The position numbers and the translations under genes are program-made. A model generated the notes under the pieces. It had not been told where the DNA came from and did no database searches. It saw only the letters and a program-made list of their open reading frames with translations. Below are positions 8,487-16,249 of a DNA stretch of 64,000 nt, piece by piece (position 1 is the stretch's first letter; each line of letters starts with the position of its first letter). The DNA is from Alphaproteobacteria bacterium UBA998 (GTDB lineage Bacteria; Pseudomonadota; Alphaproteobacteria; Rickettsiales; UBA998), in the NCBI GenBank assembly GCA_002291925.1, contig DBAY01000007.1, positions 1 to 64,000 of the forward strand, read 5' to 3'.

Positions 8487-8726
8487 TTAGTCCGCCCCGG
8501 AACCGGGGGAGTTGTGTAGCAGGCTGCCCTGCGAACTGCGGCTGTGGTTGCCGGTGCCTTCGTCCTGCGCGCCGGGCTGCGTCGCATCCGCCGAGCCGCC
8601 GGAGCCTTCATCAAAAGAGCGGGCCTGGCGGTTTTCGGCGTCATGCGCGCTCATCGGGGCACCGCCGCTGGTGACGACGCTGCCTGCTTCCGCGCCGCCC
8701 GTACCGGCAGCGCCCTGGCCCTCCAT
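8487..8726 (-). CDS. Small Gly/Ser-rich hydrophilic protein
   Basis: I do not recognise this predicted 79-residue, very hydrophilic protein rich in Gly, Ser, Ala, Asp and Glu, with no hydrophobic segment. The start at 8726 is preceded by GGGGCGGC and lies about 17 bases after the stop of the gene at 8743-9126. The frame also runs open back to 8828, over the upstream gene's end, so a frameshift joining the two is an alternative. Its composition closely resembles the upstream gene. It sits just upstream of the hemerythrin gene and is probably co-transcribed with it. Confidence 0.5.
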   Translation of the reverse strand: MEGQGAAGTGGAEAGSVVTSGGAPMSAHDAENRQARSFDEGSGGSADATQPGAQDEGTGNHSRSSQGSLLHNSPGSGAD

Positions 8727-8739
8727 GCCGCCCCGGCTG

Positions 8740-8771
8740 GCGTCAGCGCGGGAGATCTCTCGCGCTGACGC
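8740..8771. repeat. 32-bp near-perfect palindrome
   Basis: GCGTCAGCGCG (8740-8750) and CGCGCTGACGC (8761-8771) are perfect 11-base arms around GGAGATCTCT, itself nearly palindromic. It spans the stop codon of the gene at 8743-9126. There is no T-tract. It may be an mRNA hairpin between the two small genes or a protein-binding site. Confidence 0.6.
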
Positions 8772-9126
8772 CCGGCTTGCCACCGTCACCGGGGACGAAC
8801 TGCCCGGCGGATTGCTCATCCGACACACCGCCGCGCACGGCCAGCCCCGTGGTATCCACGCCGGAGCCCGCGACGCCGCCGGACGCCCCGGTAAAGCCCG
8901 CTCCCGGTGCCGGATTGCTGCCGGAGGTGGGCTGCTTCTGCGCCCGCGCCTGCGCGGTGGCGGAGCCGCCGGGGTCGCGCGCCACGCCTTGCTCCGTCTG
9001 CATGCCGTAGCCGCCGACAGCGGGTACGTCCTGCGGTTTTACCTCCGGCGTATTTTCATCGGCGCGGTCGAGCACGTCGATGTCCGTATCCGAGCCGTAG
9101 CCGCGTTCGAGTTCCTTGTCGCTCAT
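8743..9126 (-). CDS. Gly-rich hydrophilic protein of unknown function
   Basis: I do not recognise this 127-residue soluble protein. It has an acidic N-terminus (MSDKELERGYGSDTDIDVLD) and a long Gly/Ala/Ser/Pro-rich remainder with no hydrophobic helix and no cysteine, so it is probably intrinsically disordered. The start at 9126 has a good AGGAGAG ribosome binding site; the frame extends to 9162 without one. It heads a three-gene set with another Gly/Ser-rich protein and a hemerythrin. Hydrophilic disordered proteins of this type are often stress-related, but that is only inference. Confidence 0.7.
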   Translation of the reverse strand: MSDKELERGYGSDTDIDVLDRADENTPEVKPQDVPAVGGYGMQTEQGVARDPGGSATAQARAQKQPTSGSNPAPGAGFTGASGGVAGSGVDTTGLAVRGGVSDEQSAGQFVPGDGGKPGVSARDLPR

Positions 9127-9289
9127 GGGTCTCTCCTTTTTGCTTACTTCAGCCGGTTGCATTTCAACTCTCGATGGGCAAAGCAGCGTGATGTATCAGC
9201 ATAGGGTAGGTAACAAGCGTTCTTCCGTTTGCTAGGTGAGGGACTAGAGTGGTATGAAGCCCTCATCGTTAGTCGAGCGCAGCAGGCGC

Positions 9290-9353
9290 GAGTCAGCCAT
9301 GAGCCCGCGAAGCGGCGCCCATTGCGGAGCGCAGGAAGCGCGTAGCAGGGGTG
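9290..9353. repeat. Dispersed repeat GAGTCAGCCATGAGC... (copy 2)
   Basis: Second copy of the segment at 4869-4930, with the same core and the same GAGCAGGGGT-like end (GTAGCAGGGGT). It lies immediately upstream of the PanE-like gene, between 9127 and 9366, where no gene is seen. Confidence 0.7.
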
Positions 9354-9366
9354 AAACTAATACACT

Positions 9367-10374
9367 ATGAAACTCACCATTTTCGGCGCGGGCGCGATTG
9401 GCAGTGAATTCGGCGGGCACCTTGCCGCTTCAGGCGCAGACGTCACCCTGATCGGGCGCGGGCCCCATGCTGAGGCGATGGCCGAGCGCGGGCTGGTGAT
9501 GGCCACCGCTGAATCCCGCCGGACCGTGGCGGTGCGAGTGGTAACGGATGCGGCGGCGCTGCCGAAGCAGGACGTGGTGATTGTCTGCGTGAAGGCGCAT
9601 GCGGTGGAACGGGCAGCCGAGCAAATCGCGGCGCTGCTGCATGAGGAAAGCCTGGCTGTCTTCGCGCTGAACGGCCTGCCGTGGTGGTATTTCCAGAATC
9701 ATGGCGGCCGCTTTGACGGGGCCATTCTCCGCTCGCTGGATCCGGAAGGGCATATCACCCGCACCCTCCCGGCGAAGCATGTCATCGGCACGGCGGTCTA
9801 TCAGGCCACCACCATCACCGCGCCGGGGGAAATCCACTACCTCGATCTGCCCTATAACACCATGTATCTCGGCGAGCTTGACCGCAGCTTAAGCCCGCGC
9901 CTGCAGAAGCTGGAAGCGATGCTGAAAGAAGGTGGCATCCGCACGCATGCGCTGGAGGATATCCGCGCAAAAATCTGGGACAAATTATGGGGCAACATCG
10001 CCTTCAACCCGGTCACCGCGCTGACCCACGCCACCATGGACGCGGTGGTGCAGAGCTATGACGATACCGACCTGATGGAAGCCATTATGAATGAAGCGCG
10101 GACGGTGGGCGAGAAAATCGGCGTCACGTTCGTCGGCCGCCCGTGGAACAAGCTGGAGACGTCCGCGCGCCTTGTCGGCCACAAGACCTCCATGCTGCAG
10201 GACATCGATGCGGGCCGCCCGACGGAGATCGAGGCCATCGTCGGCGCGGTGCGCGAGATTGGCAAATGGCTGGAGGTGGAGATGCCCCACCTCAACGGGC
10301 TCTACAGCCTCATCCGGCTGAAGGAGCGCTTCTACCGCCCCGCCGGGTCGGGGAACGAGACGCGGCCTTCCTGA
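9367..10374 (+). CDS. 2-dehydropantoate 2-reductase (ketopantoate reductase) family
   Basis: NADPH-dependent reduction of ketopantoate to pantoate in pantothenate/CoA synthesis is the usual role. The 335-residue protein has a Rossmann motif GAGAIG (7-12), a PanE-type middle NGLPWWYF segment, and the C-terminal catalytic domain with K206 in DKLWGNIAFNP. The family contains several paralogues acting on other 2-keto acids, so panE itself is not certain. No strong ribosome binding site is visible; the start is set by the Rossmann strand. The 3' end overlaps the converging bc1 chaperone gene by about 40 bases. Confidence 0.85.
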   Translation: MKLTIFGAGAIGSEFGGHLAASGADVTLIGRGPHAEAMAERGLVMATAESRRTVAVRVVTDAAALPKQDVVIVCVKAHAVERAAEQIAALLHEESLAVFALNGLPWWYFQNHGGRFDGAILRSLDPEGHITRTLPAKHVIGTAVYQATTITAPGEIHYLDLPYNTMYLGELDRSLSPRLQKLEAMLKEGGIRTHALEDIRAKIWDKLWGNIAFNPVTALTHATMDAVVQSYDDTDLMEAIMNEARTVGEKIGVTFVGRPWNKLETSARLVGHKTSMLQDIDAGRPTEIEAIVGAVREIGKWLEVEMPHLNGLYSLIRLKERFYRPAGSGNETRPS

Positions 10375-10892
10375 AGGTCGGTAAGTTCCTGCGCCGCCAG
10401 CGCCGCTGCTGCCCCACGCAGATAGCCCGCCATGATGCGCAGTTGGTCGTCCGTCGCGGTGGCCGTGCCGTAGAGATTGCGTCGCAGCGAATCATGCAGC
10501 GCCTCTTCATTGCCGCGCAGGGCCAGCTCATAGGCCTGCAAGCGGCCATAAAAGGCATTGGCCATCGCCTTCATCTTGCGGCCGACGCTCAAATCCCCCA
10601 CGCCGATTTCGCGCAAGGAGCGGTCCATGTCCTCCATGAACACCTCGATCAGCAGGCGCTCGAAGCCGCTTTCCTGCGCGTCGAAGCGGCCGCCATGCGA
10701 CTCCTTCAACCGCTGCAGCACGAGGAACATGTGCGTGAGGATCAGCTCGAAGCGGCCATTCAGCGTGTCGGGCACGCCGGCAGCCGTATAGAAAAAGGGG
10801 TTTCGTGATTGTTCCACTAGTGCTAAATACAACACATGCGCCCGCTGGCGTTCAGCGGACGGAAAGAACAGGCGAGTCAACTGGCTAAGCAT
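10332..10892 (-). CDS. Ubiquinol-cytochrome c chaperone (CBP3/UQCC1) family protein
   Basis: Homologues of mitochondrial CBP3 assist assembly of cytochrome b of complex III. The 186-residue protein contains the alpha-helical domain with HVLYLALVEQSRNPFFYTAAGVPDT and LTHMFLVLQRL, and the conserved FMEDMDRSLREIGVGDLSVGRKMK block. The start at 10892 has AAGGAAT upstream; the frame extends to 10916. It is divergent from bamE with only 18 bases between start codons, an arrangement often seen in alphaproteobacteria. It implies a bc1 complex in this organism. Confidence 0.9.
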   Translation of the reverse strand: MLSQLTRLFFPSAERQRAHVLYLALVEQSRNPFFYTAAGVPDTLNGRFELILTHMFLVLQRLKESHGGRFDAQESGFERLLIEVFMEDMDRSLREIGVGDLSVGRKMKAMANAFYGRLQAYELALRGNEEALHDSLRRNLYGTATATDDQLRIMAGYLRGAAAALAAQELTDLQEGRVSFPDPAGR

Positions 10893-10910
10893 CCGGTATT
10901 CCTTTTCTCG

Positions 10911-11387
10911 ATGCACATCGCGTCTTCCTTATATAGCGCCGTTTCCGCGTTTCGCCAGCCGTTGATGCTGGCGGTGCTGATGGGGCTGGCCACCTGCTCG
11001 CCCAAGGTGGATTCAAGGGGCCATGTCGATGCGCTAAAGCAGATCGACCAGCTCATCGTGGGCCGCAGCCACAAGCAGGACGTGATGCGGCTGCTCGGCT
11101 CGCCCTCCACCACCTCCACCTTCGGCGAGGAGCGCTGGTATTACATCACCGCCCGCAAGGAAGCGTTCGGCTTCCTCGCCCCCAAAGTCACCCAGCAGAA
11201 CGTGACGCAGATCACCTTCGATGCCGACGGCATGGTCTCCGCCATCGAGCGCCACGGCCTGAACGAGCGCCGCGACATCGAGGTGACGCAGGACATTACC
11301 CCCACCGAAGGCCACCAGCTCGGCTTCTTCGAACAGCTCCTCGGCAATGTCGGCCGCTTCAACAAGCCCCCGCAAGAGGCGCGGTAA
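10911..11387 (+). CDS. bamE: Outer-membrane assembly factor BamE (SmpA/OmlA family)
   Basis: Small lipoprotein of the BAM complex that inserts outer-membrane beta-barrels. The N-terminal hydrophobic segment ends at a lipobox-like LATC. The SmpA/OmlA fold follows, with the hallmark LIVGRSHKQDVMRLLGSPS and GEERWYYIT and a beta-rich end. The start is uncertain: 10911 gives a full lipoprotein signal, and 10965 would give a minimal one further from the divergent gene. It is not in an operon with lptD or surA but serves the same pathway. Confidence 0.85.
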   Translation: MHIASSLYSAVSAFRQPLMLAVLMGLATCSPKVDSRGHVDALKQIDQLIVGRSHKQDVMRLLGSPSTTSTFGEERWYYITARKEAFGFLAPKVTQQNVTQITFDADGMVSAIERHGLNERRDIEVTQDITPTEGHQLGFFEQLLGNVGRFNKPPQEAR

Positions 11388-11417
11388 GTTCCTAAGATAC
11401 CTGTAAAATACCGTCAA

Positions 11418-11436
11418 AGGTTAACGTCGTTAACCT
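11418..11436. promoter_or_regulatory. Operator-like inverted repeat
   Basis: AGGTTAAC-GTC-GTTAACCT is a perfect inverted repeat with 8-base arms, 54 bases upstream of the start at 11490 and in an AT-rich stretch that should contain its promoter. No regulator in the window can be linked to it. Confidence 0.45.
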
Positions 11437-11489
11437 AAATTTAATCCATTCTTTGCTAATATCAATCCATTGGGATCAGGAGTTCCTTG

Positions 11490-13040
11490 ATGGCACAAGA
11501 TATCCGTTCGTTTGATGCGTCCGTCATTGACGAGGGAATGACACGCTATCGCGTCGAGCTGGCATCCCCTTCAGGACGTGAGTCACGTTTGGATATTCAC
11601 GCCAGAACGCCCTTGCCTGAGGAAATCAGATTTGGAGAGCGTTCAAACATCCGTTTCACATTAGATGAAGATGGACACCGACTGAATCCGAACCAACGAG
11701 AAGAGGCCGCTCAGAGATTTCGGCAAGAAGCGGAAAAGCGTTTTCCCGAAGGAACCAGAATCACTGCGGAGCAAAATCAGATTGATGCCCGCCGTACCAA
11801 TTTCGCCGTGGAATTCCCTGCCGGCCATACTCCTGACGCTGCCGATGTTCGGGCGGTGGTAGAGTCGGCGCATGGGGCAGGGATTGTTAGTGACGCAGGC
11901 CGTCTGGGGGCGATTGATCACGAATTGCGCCAAAACCCCCAACGCCTCTTTGCGCCGGGGCAAAACGGAGCCCGCCATTTGGCCCGGATTCAGGAGGGGG
12001 CAGGGGGTAACCAGCTTGTTTTCAATGCAGAACTCACGCGCCTTAGCCGTGGAACGGAGCTGGTTATTGAGCCTCGGCCGGATGGCTCGCACGTCATCCG
12101 TCCGGTCGAAGCGTCCCCCTCGATGAGTGGCATCCAATCGGCGGAGGAAATTCGCAATCACTTGAACGCTGCAGGTATTCGTACCGAAACTCCTTTTCCT
12201 GCGCCTGAAGGGGCGGATGTCACGACGCGTCTTGAACGCGGGCATGGGGTCGTCTCTGTGCCTCCGGGGGCCAGTTCTCAAGAGATCCTAGGCGCGATGG
12301 GCCGTCCACAAACCCTGCCCAATAAGACGGTGGTTAACCCGCCGATCATTGCCCCCGAGGCGGCACGCATCGCCGCAGAACAGCCGGGGTTTGGAACGCC
12401 AGACCTGCGCGGACATTCTGTGGCGGCTGAAGTTGGGGGGCGTGCCGCTGGCACGGGAGCCCATGCGCCAACCCCTGAAGGACACGCGCCGCGCGGGCGA
12501 CGCATAGGTGGCGGCGTGTTTGGCATCGCTCTAGGGGCAGGGATTGCCGGGGTGAGCCAATTCATCGCCACGGGTAGCGCACAGGCCGCTGTGACCGCCG
12601 CAAGGGATGCCGCCGGGGGTACAGTTGTTGACGGTGTGCGTGAGGGTAATTACGGACGGGCAGCCCGTGACACCGTGGAATTACTGGATCCTACCGGTGT
12701 GGTGGGTGGCTTGCGAGCCATCCGTGAAAACAGGAATCCTGATTTGCAAATGGAGCATCAACAGGCCGCACGCGGCAATGTGGGGCGCCATATGGTGCGG
12801 CGAATCGAAGGGTTCGACGATCCGGCCCCCGGCGCGGCACCCGGATCGGCGCCGCCGCAAAATCGTACGCCTGAGGAGCCGGCGAGAGGGATGGACTCGA
12901 ACGTCCTTGCCCAAGCCCAGAGTGCCGTAGCTGGAATGGAAACTCCGGTGGCCTGCCACGGAACGCCGGATGGTTCCCAGTTTTCCCCTGCGGCATGCCC
13001 ACGCACGCTGGAGCCGGCCCAAAGTGTTGGGCGGGGCTAG
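11490..13040 (+). CDS. Large protein of unknown function with one hydrophobic segment
   Basis: I do not recognise this 516-residue protein. Its first 330 residues are polar, charged and globular-looking (repeated RHLARIQEG, LSRGTELVIEPRPDG, ADVTTRLERGHG). A Gly/Ala-rich hydrophobic stretch lies around residues 340-365 (GVFGIALGAGIAGVSQFIA). A Pro/Ala-rich tail with two cysteines follows. There is no N-terminal signal peptide. AGGAG sits 7-8 bases before the ATG at 11490, and an operator-like repeat lies further up. It is monocistronic, ending just before tRNA-Arg. A glycine-rich membrane-insertion segment in a signal-less protein could suit a secreted effector or a phage-type structural protein; both are speculation. 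Confidence 0.75.
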   Translation: MAQDIRSFDASVIDEGMTRYRVELASPSGRESRLDIHARTPLPEEIRFGERSNIRFTLDEDGHRLNPNQREEAAQRFRQEAEKRFPEGTRITAEQNQIDARRTNFAVEFPAGHTPDAADVRAVVESAHGAGIVSDAGRLGAIDHELRQNPQRLFAPGQNGARHLARIQEGAGGNQLVFNAELTRLSRGTELVIEPRPDGSHVIRPVEASPSMSGIQSAEEIRNHLNAAGIRTETPFPAPEGADVTTRLERGHGVVSVPPGASSQEILGAMGRPQTLPNKTVVNPPIIAPEAARIAAEQPGFGTPDLRGHSVAAEVGGRAAGTGAHAPTPEGHAPRGRRIGGGVFGIALGAGIAGVSQFIATGSAQAAVTAARDAAGGTVVDGVREGNYGRAARDTVELLDPTGVVGGLRAIRENRNPDLQMEHQQAARGNVGRHMVRRIEGFDDPAPGAAPGSAPPQNRTPEEPARGMDSNVLAQAQSAVAGMETPVACHGTPDGSQFSPAACPRTLEPAQSVGRG

Positions 13041-13094
13041 GGATGGTGGGACGGCTTGCCGCGCGGCTGCATGTCCGCTACGCTAGGTGCCTGC

Positions 13095-13171
13095 GATCCC
13101 GTAGCTCAGCTGGATAGAGCATCTGCCTTCTAAGCAGAATGTCGGGGGTTCGAGTCCCTCCGGGATCGCCA
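13095..13171 (+). tRNA. tRNA-Arg (anticodon TCT)
   Basis: A complete cloverleaf can be drawn. The acceptor arms are GATCCCG/CGGGATC with a G discriminator and encoded CCA. The D-arm is GCTC...GAGC. The anticodon stem TCTGC/GCAGA encloses the loop CTTCTAA (anticodon TCT). The T-arm is GGGGG-TTCGAGT-CCCTC. It decodes AGA/AGG-type arginine codons. It lies at the boundary between core genes and the glycan island that begins at 13233, and could be an integration site. Confidence 0.97.
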
Positions 13172-13232
13172 GACATGCTAGTCAGGTTTAATTCCGCAAA
13201 GAGCGAAGCCAGAGGCTTTTCGTCCGCGTGTG

Positions 13233-14348
13233 CTAGCGGACGGCGCGCTTGAGCAGACGCAGCGGGAATGACATCGGACGCGGCTGCTCCTGCGGTGGCA
13301 CCTCTTTCACCGCCATGCGTGCCATCAGCTCCTGTTCGTTGCGCCATGCATTGATCTGTGCGGCAAAGGCCGCTTCATGCGCCCGCTGCTCGTGGCGGTA
13401 ATCGCCCTCTTCGTTACGGAAGGCCATCGTCGGGTGATCGGCCGTCCAGGAGCGCGGCGTATTGCACATGAGCAGGGGCTGCCACCCCGCCGGAAGATGC
13501 CACGTGCCGCGGAACACGTAATCCCTGGCATTGGAGAGGTAGATTAGCCCGCCGATGACTGTCAGGCGGGCGAAGAGCGGGAGGTAGTAATCCACATGCT
13601 GCTGCTCCATCTCCTGCAGGCTTTCCACATTGATGGCGATGTCAAAGCTGCGATCCGGCAGCGACGGCGTCTGCCAGGCGGGCATGATGTAGCAGTCGAA
13701 CTCCTGGCTGTAGGTGTCGCCATTGTAGAAGGAGCCGATCTTCAGATCGGGAAATTGCTGGCGCATGTAGAGGAAGGCATACATCAGCGAGCCGGGCACG
13801 GCGTCCACCAGCACGTAATGCATCTTGCCGGGGACCATGCTGAGCATCGCCTCGGCCAGACGCCCGTAACCGCCGCCGACCTCGAAGACGCGCAGCCGCT
13901 CGCCGCTGGCCGGTGTGATGCGGTTGAAAGCCGTGATGAGCGCCACGTCCATCAGGCTGCCAAGGTCGGTCTCACGCCAGCCGTATTTCTGGCCGTACGC
14001 GAGCAGATCCCCGGGAAGCTGCCGGTCATGATCCAGCGCCCGCAGGAAAGGCTCGTATTTGGTGACCGAATGGGCCTGAAGCGGCTGCATGCCGGTGACG
14101 CCGACCCACGGGTCGAGCATCAGCGCCAGGTTGCTGTATTTCTCCTTGTAGAGCGATTCCGTGTAGCTGCTGATGCGCGACTGACTCGGCGTCTTGCCAA
14201 GGTTCTGGTTCCAGTGGTCGGACGGCGCCAGGGCACCGCCATGCGCCAGCATGTCGGCCACAATCGCGTCAAACATGGCCTTGTCACCCTGACGGGCAAA
14301 ACGGCTGCTGCTGTTGTTGAACTGCAGGGGCGTCGAAGTGAAGGGCAC
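13233..14348 (-). CDS. Putative sugar O-methyltransferase
   Basis: A 371-residue class I SAM-dependent methyltransferase of the putative sugar O-methyltransferase family found in polysaccharide clusters. The SAM-binding motif I is VFEVGGGYGRLAEAM (about residues 153-167), followed by an acidic LVDAV and a post-motif FDIAINVESLQEM. Long family-specific N- and C-terminal regions surround it. It is the first gene of the glycan island after tRNA-Arg and is on the same strand as the GT61 gene, 168 bases downstream of it. It probably methylates a sugar of the surface polymer. Confidence 0.75.
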   Translation of the reverse strand: MPFTSTPLQFNNSSSRFARQGDKAMFDAIVADMLAHGGALAPSDHWNQNLGKTPSQSRISSYTESLYKEKYSNLALMLDPWVGVTGMQPLQAHSVTKYEPFLRALDHDRQLPGDLLAYGQKYGWRETDLGSLMDVALITAFNRITPASGERLRVFEVGGGYGRLAEAMLSMVPGKMHYVLVDAVPGSLMYAFLYMRQQFPDLKIGSFYNGDTYSQEFDCYIMPAWQTPSLPDRSFDIAINVESLQEMEQQHVDYYLPLFARLTVIGGLIYLSNARDYVFRGTWHLPAGWQPLLMCNTPRSWTADHPTMAFRNEEGDYRHEQRAHEAAFAAQINAWRNEQELMARMAVKEVPPQEQPRPMSFPLRLLKRAVR

Positions 14349-14516
14349 GGAAAACTCCTATCTTTCCTAAAACACGTTACGGTAAGGGGTACTGCTCTGC
14401 GGGACTCGGCGCAACCCCAGACTCGGTGTTGCGGGCACCAAAGCGCTTCAGCAAAGCGATGGAGGGCGTTCCGGCACGGAAGATGCACGCCCCGGTGCGA
14501 TCTGGTGACGCGGCGT

Positions 14517-15998
14517 TCATGAGGTCATCACTTCGCGGCCGAACAGGTCGGGGTCGATGCTAATGCTGCCGTGAATGCCGAGATTCATCTGGTCGACGAT
14601 CGGCCCGCATAGCATGTCCACGGCGACCCCCAGGGGCTGCACCATGCTCTGCCAGTAGCGGTAGATCATCTTCGGGTGTTCGCCCATCAGCACCGTCAGG
14701 CGGCTGCCTTGCGGCATGAAAATGGCGTTGGCGCAGGCCGCGCCGGTGGCGCTGATGACGTGCCTTGCATGGGTGAAATACTGCACCTGTTCGTGGAAGG
14801 AGAGCTTTTCCGGGTCCAGAATCGCATAGCCGGCCTCGCGGGCGATGCGCTCCAGCGTATCGTTATTGACGACACGGCGGATGCCCCTGCTGCGCCGCAG
14901 GTAAATGCGCTCTGGCCAGTCCCGTTGCGCGAGGTTGAACGCCTGTTTCATCAGGTGATCGCGCAGGAGGCGGAGCGCGTCGGGCGAGAATTTTCCGTGG
15001 GAATGCTGCTCGCCTTCCCCGCCCCGCTGATCGAACGGCACATAGCCGGTAGGGGTGGTGACATAAAGGCGATCCGCCCAGACCGTCCCAAAGGTGGGAA
15101 GCGTGTAAATCAGCCGGTCGCCGCAGACCAGAAAGAGCGAGTTCATCAAGTTTTCATGCAGCCCGCCATTCACGATGATGGGGACGCCACTGAAACGCGG
15201 CTCACGGCAGAACAGATGAATCCGTGGCAGCACCTCGCTCATCCAGTGGGCGTAATTTCCAGCGCAGCTATCGACAAAACTGGCGGCGACTGGAATGGAA
15301 GCCGGGGGAACTGTGTTAATCCGGCGGCGAATGGTGCCCCGACCGATATTCAGTAGCACCCGGCTATGTAACTCTTCCGAAGTGCGGTCTGTCTCAAATC
15401 GATACAGGTCATGATATAAAGCCTTCCCTTGAAGTAAGGCCACTTGCTTGGGCAGAAATACAAGATTGGTTGCCCCCTGTTGTACGGCGTCATGCGTTTC
15501 AAAAATTTTTACGGCTGGAAATAAGAAACTTTCTTCTTTTGTAAGGCGATGTGGGATTTTTCCTTGCAGGCCGATTACACGTAACGGCGGCAGGTAAACG
15601 ACAGTCTCTGGCAGTGCGGTTTCACAGCACAAAGAAGGATATTCCGCTAAGTATTCGTTATGCCGTGTAAGCTTTGCTGTAGATGTAAACAAAGGCTGCG
15701 GGAGTAGTCGAAAAATTAGCTGGCGAAATTTGTGCCAGTATTTTGGGGCGGCATAGCGCACATGTCGGTGCAGAAACCTCCAGCCGTAAAGGCAGAGCCG
15801 GTGCAGGACTGGCACACGGCGGATCGTGCGCCGGTAGATTGAAAGCAGCCGGGGAAAATCGGAGATGTTGAGGGGTTTTCTCTCCAATCTCTTCGCCGCC
15901 TCGCAGAGCTCGATGATCCTCGGCGTCAGCGGCGGAGTGGCGGCCGATGGCGCCCCGCCCATGTCCTCCGCAGAGAGATGTGCGCTGTCCCGGGTCAT
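14517..15998 (-). CDS. Glycosyltransferase family 61 protein
   Basis: The 493-residue protein ends in a GT61 (DUF563) domain, with HWMSEVLPRIHLF (about residue 250), ERIYLRRSRG, the RRVVNNDTLERIAREAGY segment, ISATGAACANAIFMPQG and a final VLMGE. GT61 enzymes transfer pentoses or hexosamines in plants and to surface glycans in bacteria. The N-terminal 150 residues are poorly conserved, basic and more AT-rich in DNA than the rest. The start is uncertain: 15998 overlaps by four bases a short upstream frame (15995-16207) that may be a gene remnant. It probably works with the neighbouring sugar methyltransferase. Confidence 0.75.
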   Translation of the reverse strand: MTRDSAHLSAEDMGGAPSAATPPLTPRIIELCEAAKRLERKPLNISDFPRLLSIYRRTIRRVPVLHRLCLYGWRFLHRHVRYAAPKYWHKFRQLIFRLLPQPLFTSTAKLTRHNEYLAEYPSLCCETALPETVVYLPPLRVIGLQGKIPHRLTKEESFLFPAVKIFETHDAVQQGATNLVFLPKQVALLQGKALYHDLYRFETDRTSEELHSRVLLNIGRGTIRRRINTVPPASIPVAASFVDSCAGNYAHWMSEVLPRIHLFCREPRFSGVPIIVNGGLHENLMNSLFLVCGDRLIYTLPTFGTVWADRLYVTTPTGYVPFDQRGGEGEQHSHGKFSPDALRLLRDHLMKQAFNLAQRDWPERIYLRRSRGIRRVVNNDTLERIAREAGYAILDPEKLSFHEQVQYFTHARHVISATGAACANAIFMPQGSRLTVLMGEHPKMIYRYWQSMVQPLGVAVDMLCGPIVDQMNLGIHGSISIDPDLFGREVMTS

Positions 15999-16207
15999 GA
16001 GATGAACGAATGGCGCGCGGCCTGGGCCGCCTGCTGCCGATTCATAAAGATGACGTTGCTGTACAAATCCATCATAGGCGGCAAGTCAATAATATGGCAA
16101 TCGTTCAAAGGCATGCCGCCATCCTTAGCCATTTTCAGGCAGAATACAAAGAAAACGTAGCAGTCCATACAGGATGGCGCAGCAATTGTCACGTTGCCAT
16201 GAAACAA
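15995..16207 (-). other. Doubtful 70-codon frame upstream of the GT61 gene
   Basis: An AT-richer frame encoding a 70-residue peptide (ending QQAAQAARHSFIS) overlaps the GT61 start by ATGA. Nothing in it is recognisable and it may be the tail of a lost gene. Apart from it, I see no gene or clear promoter in 15999-16249. Confidence 0.2.
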
Positions 16208-16249
16208 GCTGTTTGACTCGCTAGTGCAATACGATAACCTTGGTCAGTA

